From positions 1 through 64,000 of the forward strand of contig CAKTOJ010000001.1 of the NCBI GenBank assembly GCA_934589665.1: a stretch of DNA of 64,000 nucleotides, in the 5' to 3' direction. The notes beneath the pieces were generated by a model. The model was not told where the DNA came from and ran no database searches. It worked only from the letters and a program-made list of their open reading frames with translations. This stretch comes from an uncultured Oscillospiraceae bacterium. Lineage in GTDB: Bacteria; Bacillota; Clostridia; Oscillospirales; Oscillospiraceae. A program made the position numbers and the translations under genes. Positions 16,588 to 24,501 of this stretch are shown in pieces (position 1 is the first letter of the stretch; each line of letters starts with the position of its first letter).

Positions 16588-16622
16588 GAAATTGCCAGAG
16601 AACCAATGTCTCCGGCAATTTC
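16588..16622 (-). terminator. Intercistronic hairpin between dctP and dctQ
   Basis: GAAATTGCC (16588-16596) pairs with 16614-16622, and the inner GAGA/TCTC pairs extend the stem after one mismatch. Such hairpins after a solute-binding-protein gene commonly attenuate or stabilise the transcript, giving more binding protein than permease. Confidence 0.6.
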
Positions 16623-16639
16623 CTGAAAGCATCTTAAAA

Positions 16640-17683
16640 TCAGCCGTTGATGATAGCAAGCACGCGATCGTACAGACCGTCGCTCCAGTTGGCAGCGCAG
16701 GCGGAGTCCGTATAGAAGGACTTGGCGGCCTCGGCGAAGGTGTCGAAGTCGATCTCGGTGATCTCAACGCCGCGGTCGAGCATGACCTGGATGTTGTCGG
16801 CCTCGGCCTTCATCATCAGCTCATTCTGGTACTTGGAGGCCATCTCGCCGGTCTCAAGGAGCCACTTCTGCTGCTGCTCGGTGAGAGAGTTGAAGAAGTC
16901 GGTGTTGAGGATGACGAACTGGACCTGATACATGTGGCGGTCGAGCAGGAGGTACTTGCAGACCTCATCAAACGAGTTGGCCAGCAGCGTGGAGAGCGGG
17001 TTCTCAACGGCCTCGACGGTCTTCTGCTGAAGGGCGGTGTAAACCTCGTTGAGGCTCATCGCGGTGGGAGCGGCGCCGAGGGCGGTCATGCCGTCAACGT
17101 AGGCGGAGCTGCTGGGAACGCGGATGAGCAGACCCTTGAAGTCGTCGGGCGTCTCGAGCTTCTTGGAGGACATGGTGGAACGGCAGCCATACTGCCAGTT
17201 GTCGCTGACGATGGTCATGCCGGCGTCAGCCATCTGGTTCTTGAGATCGGCCCACAGGTCGCTCTGGACGAGCTTATCGACCTGACTCCAGTCGGAGAAC
17301 AGATAGGGCCCCATGATGATGTTCATGTCGCTCACGCCGTAGTCGGCAGCGGTACCGCCGTCGCCAACCACCATGACTGCGTCGCCGGCGACGAGCTGAT
17401 CGAGCAGGTCGGTCTTACTGCCGGCGGAGCTGGAGTCGTAAACGTCAAGAACCATGGTGCCGCCGGATACTTCCTTGAGCTTCTCGGCCCAGTATTCGGC
17501 CGCCATCGTCAGGGGCTCGCCGGGCAGATTGTCGTGACCGAACATGATATGCACGACCTCTTCGGCGGGGGGATTGTTGTCCGCAGAGCTGTCATCCTGC
17601 TTGGGCTCCTCCGTCTTGCTGCCGCAGGCGGCCAGAGAAAGGACCATCGCAAGGGACAGCGCCAGTGCCAATAGCTTCTTCAT
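16640..17683 (-). CDS. dctP: TRAP transporter solute-binding lipoprotein (DctP family)
   Basis: Extracytoplasmic substrate-binding protein of 347 residues. The N-terminus is a lipoprotein signal with lipobox LSLAAC, so it is tethered to the membrane at Cys20. The mature part has the DctP fold: FGHDNLPGEPLTMAAEYWAEKL at the start, RVPSSSAYVDGMTALGAAPT with the substrate-carboxylate Arg, and VEAVENPLSTLL. The substrate is a carboxylate, most likely a sugar acid given the operon. It is the first gene after the strong promoter and operator. Confidence 0.93.
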   Translation of the reverse strand: MKKLLALALSLAMVLSLAACGSKTEEPKQDDSSADNNPPAEEVVHIMFGHDNLPGEPLTMAAEYWAEKLKEVSGGTMVLDVYDSSSAGSKTDLLDQLVAGDAVMVVGDGGTAADYGVSDMNIIMGPYLFSDWSQVDKLVQSDLWADLKNQMADAGMTIVSDNWQYGCRSTMSSKKLETPDDFKGLLIRVPSSSAYVDGMTALGAAPTAMSLNEVYTALQQKTVEAVENPLSTLLANSFDEVCKYLLLDRHMYQVQFVILNTDFFNSLTEQQQKWLLETGEMASKYQNELMMKAEADNIQVMLDRGVEITEIDFDTFAEAAKSFYTDSACAANWSDGLYDRVLAIING

Positions 17684-17741
17684 GAAATTTTCCTCCGTTT
17701 TTTAATGTTTCGGCATGTTTCGACAATGCGTAAAAAAACAG

Positions 17742-17781
17742 TGCATTGCGATGCTTGCTGTTAGCATATCATCGCAATGCA
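17742..17781. promoter_or_regulatory. Operator: perfect 12-bp inverted repeat over the dctP promoter
   Basis: TGCATTGCGATG (17742-17753) and its exact complement CATCGCAATGCA (17770-17781), 16 bases apart, cover the -10 box and most of the spacer of the dctP promoter. Placement and symmetry are those of a repressor site. The DeoR-family protein coded just upstream is the obvious candidate binder; that link is inference. Confidence 0.75.
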
Positions 17782-17791
17782 CAGATGTCAA
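17763..17791 (-). promoter_or_regulatory. Promoter of the sugar-acid operon
   Basis: On the minus strand TTGACA (17791-17786), a 17-bp spacer and TATGCT (17768-17763). The perfect -35 box makes this a strong sigma-A promoter driving dctP and everything down to 10073. Confidence 0.8.
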
Positions 17792-17865
17792 CCGAAAATG
17801 AACAAAATATAACAATAAAATGACAACGTATGGGGCGTATTTCGGGTAATTTGATAAATGTATTG

Positions 17866-18618
17866 TTAAATTACCAACTGGAGATTGTAATTTCTTGAAA
17901 GCGTTTCGATCAAAGGCGTGGATTCATCACATACCCAGTAATCGACCTTGGAGAGCGTGGAGAAGTTAAAAAGCGCCGATTCCTCGACCTTATGCCGGTC
18001 TGCCATCAGAACGACCGTCTGGCTCACGTCGATCGCCGTTTTTTTGATTTTGGCGTCAATGCTGGAGGCGGAGGAAAGCTCGCCTCTGGCGGAAATGCCT
18101 CTCGCTCCGATAAAGCATTTCTGGATGTTGTAGGTTTTCAGGCTCTCGAGGGTTTCCAGACTGACAAATGCGTTGATCTGCCGGTTGAGCTGCCCGGGCA
18201 GGGCGAAGAGAGTATAGTCCGTGGTCATGGCGATCGATTGCAGAACCTCAAGACTGCTGCTGATTACGGTGAGGCGCTGGGGAAGCGCGTTGCCGGACTG
18301 GAGAAGCTGAATCGCCGTGCTGCCGGTGTCGACGTAGATAATGTCGTCCTCCTCAAGCAGGGCGGCCGCTTTCCGGCCGATCTCCTTCTTGGCGGCGACG
18401 TTTTTCATCCGTCGCTCGTCAAAGCTGATCTGGAGGTTCGGCGCGGCGTACTCAATGCCGCCGTAGCGCCGCTGGACAACGCCGCGCTCTGCCAGCTCGC
18501 GGATGTCTGCGCGCGCGGTATTGGGGTGAATGTGGAAGGTTTCGCTGATCTCCTCAATCGTGGAAAACCGCTTTTCCACAATGAACTGCTCCATTTGTTT
18601 TAACCGTGCATTTCTCAT
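17866..18618 (-). CDS. DeoR-family transcriptional regulator
   Basis: 250 residues from the ATG at 18618. The N-terminal helix-turn-helix reads FSTIEEISETFHIHPNTARADIREL, followed by RRYGGIEY, the usual DeoR end of the DNA-binding domain. The C-terminal sensor has DIIYVDTGSTAIQLLQ and LMADRHKVEESAL, motifs that bind a sugar phosphate in this family. It lies directly upstream of the TRAP/KDG operon and probably represses it at the inverted repeat, with KDG, KDPG or a related phosphate as effector. The start is uncertain because ribosome sites are weak; the frame is open up to 18702. Confidence 0.85.
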   Translation of the reverse strand: MRNARLKQMEQFIVEKRFSTIEEISETFHIHPNTARADIRELAERGVVQRRYGGIEYAAPNLQISFDERRMKNVAAKKEIGRKAAALLEEDDIIYVDTGSTAIQLLQSGNALPQRLTVISSSLEVLQSIAMTTDYTLFALPGQLNRQINAFVSLETLESLKTYNIQKCFIGARGISARGELSSASSIDAKIKKTAIDVSQTVVLMADRHKVEESALFNFSTLSKVDYWVCDESTPLIETLSRNYNLQLVI

Positions 18619-18856
18619 CGCGCATCGACAGGTCGTCCCTGCTCCTCCCTGAATAGATGTTGTGTCTGACCGGCAGTGGAAGCTGCGAGAGGGTATTCTC
18701 ATCTTACAGGGATATAATAAAGATTTAACAAAAATTTGTCAATTTATTTCTGAAATAAAGTGTATAAAATAACAAAATACAAGGGCGGACGAAAGCCTCG
18801 CCGGGATGCGGCCCGGATGACGGCGGGCGGCGGCAGGTAATGGGAATTGATTTGCG

Positions 18857-18909
18857 TTCCGCTCAAAGCTTTTGCGTTTTTTTGCATTTTTTTATGCAAA
18901 GGGGCGGAA
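18857..18909 (+). other. Nested hairpins in the gap upstream of the ECF operon
   Basis: TTCCGC (18857-18862) pairs with GCGGAA (18904-18909), enclosing TTTGCAT (18881-18887) paired with ATGCAAA (18894-18900). T-runs fill the loops. It lies upstream of the ECF promoter and may be a terminator or protein-binding site. The remainder of 18619-18934 shows no gene. Confidence 0.35.
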
Positions 18910-18934
18910 TATCTTCTATTCTCCACCTTTCCGG

Positions 18935-18962
18935 TTGACTTTATCTTTTTTTGACTTATCAT
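18935..18962 (+). promoter_or_regulatory. Promoter of the ECF/SAM-hydrolase operon
   Basis: TTGACT (18935-18940), 16-bp spacer, TATCAT (18957-18962); each box matches 5 of 6 consensus bases. Transcription should begin at about 18968-18970, exactly where the structured leader begins. Confidence 0.65.
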
Positions 18963-18967
18963 TAGAC

Positions 18968-19045
18968 CATGCGGGGCAAAACGGCGAAGCTGCACAGCGC
19001 TTTCCCGCACGTTCGCCGCAGCCTGCAAACTATGTAAAATAGGAG
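18968..19045 (+). promoter_or_regulatory. Candidate pseudoknotted 5' leader (possible riboswitch)
   Basis: Two perfect stems interlock: TGCGGG (18970-18975) with CCCGCA (19004-19009), and CGGCGAA (18982-18988) with TTCGCCG (19012-19018). The order left1-left2-right1-right2 is an H-type pseudoknot, with a small AAGC/GCTT hairpin in the long loop. The structure starts at the predicted transcription start and ends about 22 bases before the ribosome site AGGAG. Compact pseudoknots of this kind are common in ligand-sensing leaders. I could not match it to a named class such as preQ1 or SAM. Function is inference. Confidence 0.45.
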
Positions 19046-19056
19046 AATGAGAAAAC

Positions 19057-19608
19057 ATGAAAAAATTCGGTGTCAAAGAAGTCGTGGCGACCGCCATCTG
19101 CGCGGCGCTGGTCTTCGTCCTGCTGCGCTACGTGTCCATCCCCACCCCCCTGCCCGACACGCCGCTGAGCATCCATAATGGTATTCTGGCCTTCTTCGCC
19201 GTCCTCTTCGGGCCCGCGGTCGGCTTCGTTGCCGGCTTCATCGGTAACATGATGGTCGATGTCACTGCCGGCTGGGGCATCTGGTGGAGCTGGATCGTTC
19301 CCACCGGTCTCTACGGCCTCATCATCGGCATCTTCTGCAAGGACATTGACCTGCGCTCCGGCAACTTCGGCACGAAGGAAGCCATCCGCTTCAATGTCGT
19401 TCAGGTCATCGGCGCCGTCATCTGCTGGGGTCTGGTCGCTCCTCTGAGCGACATCATCTTCTATGGCGAGCCCGCCAAGAAGGTCTTTATGCAGGGCCTG
19501 CTCATCGGCCTGAGCGCCATCTTCGCCACCGCGATCGTCGGCACGCTGCTCTGCCGCGTGTACGCCTCCTCCAAGGCCAAGAGCAATTCCCTGTCCAAGG
19601 ACGCCTGA
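19057..19608 (+). CDS. ECF transporter substrate-binding (S) component, UPF0397-like
   Basis: Integral membrane vitamin/nucleoside-type capture protein, 183 residues with five to six hydrophobic segments. VKEVVATAICAALVFVLLRY gives the first helix with the alanine-rich surface that contacts EcfT. PTPLPDTPLSIHNGILAFFA and FGPAVGFVAGFIGNMMVD match the UPF0397 group. It is followed by dedicated ATPase and T genes, so this is a stand-alone ECF system. The SAM-hydrolase gene at the operon end suggests a nucleoside- or SAM-related substrate, but this is only context. Confidence 0.85.
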   Translation: MKKFGVKEVVATAICAALVFVLLRYVSIPTPLPDTPLSIHNGILAFFAVLFGPAVGFVAGFIGNMMVDVTAGWGIWWSWIVPTGLYGLIIGIFCKDIDLRSGNFGTKEAIRFNVVQVIGAVICWGLVAPLSDIIFYGEPAKKVFMQGLLIGLSAIFATAIVGTLLCRVYASSKAKSNSLSKDA

Positions 19609-19623
19609 TTTTTGCAAAAAGCA

Positions 19624-19687
19624 CCGGCGCGAAGCGCCGGATCAAAAAAGAAGCCTCTGACGCCCGCGCTGCGGGGCTGTCAGAGGC
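19624..19687 (+). terminator. Two hairpins between ecfS and ecfA
   Basis: CCGGCGC/GCGCCGG (19624-19630 with 19634-19640) and GCCTCTGAC/GTCAGAGGC (19653-19661 with 19679-19687), the second followed by a CCCTCTTTT tract. They probably reduce read-through, giving more S component than ATPase. Confidence 0.6.
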
Positions 19688-19711
19688 CCTCTTTTCAAAG
19701 GAAAACGCCAT

Positions 19712-21424
19712 ATGGAAAACGAGACGATTCTTGAATTTAAAGATTTCAGCTTCAAATACGACGCACAGATCGAGCCGACGCTGCGCAACATCGATCTGAC
19801 GATCCGGCGGGGCGAAAAGGTGCTCATTGCGGGGCCGTCGGGCTGCGGCAAGTCCACGCTCATCAACTGCATCAACGGCCTGATTCCCTTTGTTTTTAAG
19901 GGGGAGATGAGCGGCTCACTGCGCATAAACGGGCGCGAGAGCCGCGAGCAGAGCATCCTTGAGATCTCCAACACGGTGGGCACCGTTCTGCAGGACACGG
20001 ACGCGCAGTTCGTCGGCATGACGGTGCTTGAGGACATCGCCTTCGCGCTGGAGAACGAGGGGATCGCGCAGGACGAGATGAAAGAGCGCGTACAGGCCGC
20101 AGCGGAGCTCGTCGGCATCGCCAGCCACATGCGCTACGCGCCCACCGAGCTCTCCGGCGGGCAGAAGCAGCGCGTGTCCATCGCGGGCATCATCGTCGAC
20201 GACGTGAGCACGATGCTCTTCGACGAGCCGCTGGCGAACCTTGACCCCGCGACGGGCAAGCGCGCCATGCAGCTCATTGACGACATCCACCATAAGACCG
20301 GCGCGGCGACCATCCTCGTCGAGCACCGGCTTGAGGACGTGCTCTACCGCGAGGTCGACCGCATCGTGCTCATGCACGAGGGACGCATCCTCTTCGACGG
20401 CGCGCCGGACGTGCTGCTCTCGTCCGACCTGCTGACGGAAAACGGCATCCGCGAGCCGCTCTATATTACGGCGCTCAAGTACGCGGGCGTGACGGTCACG
20501 CCCGAAATGCACCCGCACAGCATGGATTCGCTCACGCTGGGCGCGGCGGATATCGAGCGCGTGCGGCAGTGGTATCACAGCGGAAAGAAAAAGGAGCCCC
20601 GGCCGCCCGCCAAGCCCTTCCTCGAATTGAAGGATGTGGCCTACACCTACGACGAGCGCGACAAGCGCACGCTCGACGGCGTGAATCTGACCATCGGCGA
20701 GGGCGAGCTGGTGGCGCTGGTGGGGCGCAACGGCGCGGGCAAGTCCACGCTGGCCAAGGCCATCTGCGGCTTTGTGACGCCGCAGGAGGGCGAAATGCGC
20801 CTCGCGGGCGAGGATCTGCGCGGCCTTTCCATCAAGGAGCGCGCCGACCGCATCGGCTATGTGATGCAAAACCCCAATAAGATGATCTCCAAGACCATGA
20901 TCTTCGACGAGGTTGCGCTGGGCCTGCGCACGCGCGGGGTCGGCGAGGACGAGATCCGAAAGCGCGTCGAGGACACGCTGCGCGTGTGCGGCCTCTATGA
21001 GTTCCGCAACTGGCCGATCTCGGCGCTGAGCTACGGGCAGAAAAAGCGCGTGACCATCGCCTCCATCCTTGTGCTCAAGCCGGAAATGCTCATCCTCGAC
21101 GAGCCGACCGCCGGTCAGGACTACCGCCACTATACCGACATCATGGAATTCCTGCTCTCGCTCAACCGGCGGGGCCTGACGATTTTGATGATCACACACG
21201 ACATGCACCTGATGCTCGAATACGCGCGGCGCTCGATCGTGTTCTGCGGCGGGCGCGTGATCGACGATGAAACGTCGGCGGGCGTGCTGACGAATCCGGA
21301 GATCGTGGAGAAGGCGGCGCTCAAGGAAACGTCGCTCTACGGCCTTGCGCTCACCTGCGGCATCGCCGATCCCTCCGACTTCGTGCAGCACTTCATCGAC
21401 CATGAAAGAGAGGGGATGCGCTGA
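19712..21424 (+). CDS. ECF transporter energising ATPase, two fused ABC domains
   Basis: 570 residues carrying both EcfA-type ATPases in one chain, as in YkoD-like proteins. Domain 1 has Walker A GPSGCGKST (41-49), signature LSGGQKQRVSIAG and Walker B MLFDEPLANLDP. Domain 2 has Walker A GRNGAGKST (starting at residue 338), signature LSYGQKKRVTIAS and Walker B LILDEPTAGQD. A linker of about 50 residues joins them. It drives import through EcfT. Its stop overlaps the ecfT start by one base (TGATG). Confidence 0.93.
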   Translation: MENETILEFKDFSFKYDAQIEPTLRNIDLTIRRGEKVLIAGPSGCGKSTLINCINGLIPFVFKGEMSGSLRINGRESREQSILEISNTVGTVLQDTDAQFVGMTVLEDIAFALENEGIAQDEMKERVQAAAELVGIASHMRYAPTELSGGQKQRVSIAGIIVDDVSTMLFDEPLANLDPATGKRAMQLIDDIHHKTGAATILVEHRLEDVLYREVDRIVLMHEGRILFDGAPDVLLSSDLLTENGIREPLYITALKYAGVTVTPEMHPHSMDSLTLGAADIERVRQWYHSGKKKEPRPPAKPFLELKDVAYTYDERDKRTLDGVNLTIGEGELVALVGRNGAGKSTLAKAICGFVTPQEGEMRLAGEDLRGLSIKERADRIGYVMQNPNKMISKTMIFDEVALGLRTRGVGEDEIRKRVEDTLRVCGLYEFRNWPISALSYGQKKRVTIASILVLKPEMLILDEPTAGQDYRHYTDIMEFLLSLNRRGLTILMITHDMHLMLEYARRSIVFCGGRVIDDETSAGVLTNPEIVEKAALKETSLYGLALTCGIADPSDFVQHFIDHEREGMR

Positions 21425-22251
21425 TGGTCAAGATCTTCAACTACATCGAGCGCAGCTCGCCCATCCACCGGATGTCCGGCGCGTCGAAGCTGGCCGTGCT
21501 GCTGCTGGTGACGCTGGCCACCATGATTACCTTCGACACCCCCTTCCTGCTCATCGTCTCGGTGGCGAGCTGCGCGCTCTTCCCCGTCTCGAAGATCCGC
21601 ATCCGCGACGTGAAGTTCATCTTCATCCTCATTGTCACCTTCATGGTGTTCAACGGGGCGATGATCTACCTCTTCGCGCCCGAGCAGGGCGTGGCCATCT
21701 ACGGCACGAGGCATCTGCTCTTCACCATCGCGGGACACTATACGGTTACACAGGAGCAGCTGCTCTATCAGCTCAACGTCATGCTCAAGTATGTGGCGAC
21801 CGCGCCGTTCATCCTTATTTTCGTGGCGACCACCAACCCCTCCGAGCTGGCGGCCTCGCTCAACCGGATCGGCGTGAGCTATAAAATTTCCTACTCCGTG
21901 GCGCTGATGCTGCGCTATATCCCCGACCTGATCGTCGAGTATCAGGACATCTCCCACAGCCAGCAGGCGCGCGGCATCGAAATGTCCAAGAAGGGAAGGC
22001 TGAGCAAACGTATGAAGGCGGCGGCAGAGCTCTGCATGCCGCTCATCCTCTCGTCCGTCGAGCGCATCGAGTACATCTCCAACGCCATGGAGCTGCGCAA
22101 GTTCGGTACCGGAAAGCGCCGCACATGGATCATGGGGCGCAAATTCGGCACGCTCGACTACATCGCGCTGACCGTGTCCGCGGCGATGGTGGCCTACTCC
22201 GTGTTCTTCCTGATTTCCAACGGCGGAAGATACTGGAACCCCTTTGTATAA
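21424..22251 (+). CDS. ecfT: ECF transporter transmembrane component EcfT
   Basis: 275 residues, the scaffold that couples ATPase movement to the S component. After several membrane helices it has the coupling-helix motif SQQARGIEM, containing the conserved Ala-Arg-Gly, and a second conserved stretch SSVERIEYISNAMELRKFG. It starts within the ATPase stop codon, so translation is coupled. Confidence 0.92.
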   Translation: MVKIFNYIERSSPIHRMSGASKLAVLLLVTLATMITFDTPFLLIVSVASCALFPVSKIRIRDVKFIFILIVTFMVFNGAMIYLFAPEQGVAIYGTRHLLFTIAGHYTVTQEQLLYQLNVMLKYVATAPFILIFVATTNPSELAASLNRIGVSYKISYSVALMLRYIPDLIVEYQDISHSQQARGIEMSKKGRLSKRMKAAAELCMPLILSSVERIEYISNAMELRKFGTGKRRTWIMGRKFGTLDYIALTVSAAMVAYSVFFLISNGGRYWNPFV

Positions 22252-22281
22252 GCATTTGTTATCAGAAAGGATTGTTTTATC

Positions 22282-23154
22282 ATGAAACCTACTGTTGTAT
22301 TTCAGACCGACTTCGGTGCGGGCGGCGGCGGTGTGCTCGCCGGCGTGGTCAAGTCCATCGACCCCGAGGTTCCCGTTTACGACTTTACCCACGACATTGA
22401 GCCCTACAACATCCGTCAGGCGGGCTATGAGATCTCCACCATGGTCCCCTACTGGCCCGCGGGCACGGTGTTTGTCTCCGTGGTTGACCCCGGCGTGGGC
22501 AAGCACTCGAGACAGTGCGTGTGCAAGTTCAAGAACGGCTCCTACCTCGTCACGCCCGATAACGGCATCCTCACGCCGTTTGTCGACGACGGCTCCATCG
22601 AGTGCATCCGCAACATCGACATCACCCGCCACCGTCTGCCCGGCAGCGAGAACGTCTACATTTTTCACGGCCGCGACGTTTACGCCTACACCGCCGGCAA
22701 GCTGGCCGCGGGGCTGATCTCCTTTGAGGACGTGGGTGAGGCGTATGACGCCTCCGAGGCCGTGTACCTGCCCCAGACCAACGTCAAGACCGTGGTGCGC
22801 GAGGGCTTCGCGCAGGGCGGCATCTACAACTTCGACACGCCCTACGGCTGCGCGCGCGTGCGCATCCGCAACAAGGACTTCCAGGAGGTCGCGGGCTTCC
22901 GCTACGGCGATATCGTGCATGTGAAGATCACCGACGGCGATCGCATCGTGCTCGACGACAAGGCGACCTATGAGCGCTCGTTTGGCTTCGCGCCGCGCCA
23001 CAAGCCGCTCATCTGCGGCGACATCCAGATCGGCGAGGCGCAGATGCTGCGCTTTACCATCAATGACGCGAACTTCATGAAGGAGTACGCGCCCGAGCTG
23101 CTCGACGACCAGAGCAAGGCCGTGGATTATGTGTTCACGGTGACGAAGGAATAA
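22282..23154 (+). CDS. SAM hydrolase/SAM-dependent halogenase-fold family protein (DUF62)
   Basis: 290 residues of the family that contains fluorinase, chlorinase and the more common SAM hydroxide adenosyltransferase, which splits SAM into adenosine and methionine. Typical motifs: VFQTDFGAGGGGVLAGVVK at the start, HDIEPYNIRQAGYE, VVDPGVGKHSR, VTPDNGILTPF and FHGRDVYAYTAGKLA. A bacterial gene in this context is expected to be the hydrolase, not a halogenase. It is the last gene of the ECF operon, 30 bases after ecfT and before a strong terminator. The pairing suggests that imported or recycled adenosyl compounds are processed here. Confidence 0.88.
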   Translation: MKPTVVFQTDFGAGGGGVLAGVVKSIDPEVPVYDFTHDIEPYNIRQAGYEISTMVPYWPAGTVFVSVVDPGVGKHSRQCVCKFKNGSYLVTPDNGILTPFVDDGSIECIRNIDITRHRLPGSENVYIFHGRDVYAYTAGKLAAGLISFEDVGEAYDASEAVYLPQTNVKTVVREGFAQGGIYNFDTPYGCARVRIRNKDFQEVAGFRYGDIVHVKITDGDRIVLDDKATYERSFGFAPRHKPLICGDIQIGEAQMLRFTINDANFMKEYAPELLDDQSKAVDYVFTVTKE

Positions 23155-23180
23155 AGGGCCGAAAGGCTTTGATAAAAGGA

Positions 23181-23210
23181 AAGGCCGCTCCCTTCGGAGC
23201 GGCCTTTTTG
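23181..23210 (+). terminator. Rho-independent terminator after the SAM-hydrolase gene
   Basis: AAGGCCGCTCC (23181-23191), loop CTTC, perfect complement 23196-23206, then TTT. Strong GC stem ending in T. Confidence 0.9.
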
Positions 23211-23276
23211 TGTCATTTTACCGTTGGGCGCATGGAAACCGGAAGCCTCTGCGGCTTTTGGCGGCATGGACGCTTG

Positions 23277-24035
23277 TTACGCGTGCTGCGCCGTGAGCGG
23301 CGGAAGCTCGCCCGTGCCCTTGTCCGTCTCGCCGCGGATGAAGCGGCTCCAGTTATAGATGCTCTCGTGCGAGACGTTGGCGATGTTCTGCATGTCGTGG
23401 GTTTTGATGGCGTCGTAGCTCTTCTGGTGGATGTCGATGAGGAACTGCTTGCGCCCATTCTGCAGCATGCTCTCGATCGTCAGGCGGCGCGACTGGTGGA
23501 GCAGCATGCAGGTGATGCGGTTGATCTGCGTGAGAATGGGGTTGTGCCCGCAGCGGGCGAGCTCCACATGAAATTCCGCGTCGAGCTGCGCGGCCCGGTC
23601 AACGTCCACATCCTCCCGCTCGAGCTCGGCCTTGAGCCGGTCGAGCACGGCGCGGAGGGAAACAAGATCCTCCTGCGTGACGTTCTTGGCGGCGAGCTGA
23701 TAGACGTAATTCTCGATGGCGTCACGAACCTCAATGAGATAGTCCGGATTCTTCTCCAGAATGATGCCGTAGACGAGAGGGTTGAGCATCTTGGGCGAAA
23801 AGTCGGAGCAGATGTAGGTGCCGTCCGCGCGCCGGATCTCCAGAATCCCGTAGGCGCAGAGGATCTTGACCGCCTCACGCACGGAGTTGCGCCCCACGCC
23901 GAAGGATTCGGCCAGCTCCAGCTCTGTCGGGATGCGCTGACCGGGACAAAAGGTCCCGTCAATGATCTGCTCGACCATCTGATTGACGATCGTATCCACC
24001 GTGGATTCCACGGCAATTTTATGAATTGAACCCAT
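23277..24035 (-). CDS. FCD-domain GntR-family regulator (FadR subfamily)
   Basis: 252 residues. The N-terminal winged helix reads IPTELELAESFGVGRNSVREAVKIL, the classic FadR-type recognition helix, followed by RRADGTYI for the wing. The C-terminal all-helical FCD domain has DAEFHVELARCGHNP, whose Asp and His residues usually bind metal with a carboxylate effector. The ATG at 24035 was chosen because GGGGAGG lies 11 bases upstream; an earlier ATG at 24074 has no such site. It is divergent from the GntP permease and probably controls that cluster, sensing a sugar acid. Confidence 0.88.
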   Translation of the reverse strand: MGSIHKIAVESTVDTIVNQMVEQIIDGTFCPGQRIPTELELAESFGVGRNSVREAVKILCAYGILEIRRADGTYICSDFSPKMLNPLVYGIILEKNPDYLIEVRDAIENYVYQLAAKNVTQEDLVSLRAVLDRLKAELEREDVDVDRAAQLDAEFHVELARCGHNPILTQINRITCMLLHQSRRLTIESMLQNGRKQFLIDIHQKSYDAIKTHDMQNIANVSHESIYNWSRFIRGETDKGTGELPPLTAQHA

Positions 24036-24299
24036 ACTGTTTACTGCCTCCCCGGAGCGCGCGGCTCCAAACATCCTATCTTGTCATTTATTATAGCGGG
24101 AGCGTAAAGAATGTGCAAGGGGTAAATTGTGAAAACAGTGACAATCTGTCCTTGCAGTGCGGAACCGGCGGTATGGATATTCCTGAAGAATTGCGCCTGT
24201 GGGAGAACGGTTGGACAAGGCTGCTTGCCTGAATGAATAATTTTACATGGCAGATTTATGTCCATTTCGACAAAGTGAGACTGAAATTTGTTCTTTTCC

Positions 24300-24328
24300 T
24301 TGACAAGTTAAACAAGCACTGATATGAT
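24300..24328 (+). promoter_or_regulatory. Promoter of the GntP-led operon
   Basis: TTGACA (24300-24305), 17-bp spacer, TATGAT (24323-24328). The leader to the permease start is about 170 bases and contains no gene I can support. The region 24036-24299 shows only the upstream region of the divergent regulator. Confidence 0.8.
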
Positions 24329-24333
24329 CGAAA

Positions 24334-24349
24334 CATCCAACGTAGGATG
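24334..24349. promoter_or_regulatory. Palindrome CATCC-N6-GGATG at the transcription start
   Basis: CATCC (24334-24338) and GGATG (24345-24349) are exact complements and lie at about +1 of the permease promoter, where a repressor would block it. The adjacent FCD/GntR protein is the likely binder. A single ACATCC half-like match lies near 24071, upstream of the regulator gene. Confidence 0.45.
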
Positions 24350-24501
24350 ATGGGATGCAGAAAGACCTGGTGGATCGGTTTCAGAGATCGTGCGGCCGCG
24401 GATCACGAAAACCGACCGGTGCGGGTGGGAATACGAAATCCCGGAAATTCCTCGATGGTGTGCGTCCCCCAAAATTATTTTTAGGAGAGAAGGTACTTTT
24501 T

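Noticed and set aside
18968-19045. Known preQ1 or SAM riboswitch class
   Set aside because: The stems are pseudoknot-like, but the conserved core sequences of those classes are not visible; kept only as an unnamed candidate.
22282-23154. Fluorinase or chlorinase
   Set aside because: Same family, but halogenases are rare and no halometabolite genes are near; hydrolase is the default for this family in Firmicutes.
24355-24501. 49-codon N-terminal extension of the GntP permease
   Set aside because: Polar, Arg/Gly-rich and without a ribosome site; the ATG at 24502 has a strong site and begins at the first membrane helix.
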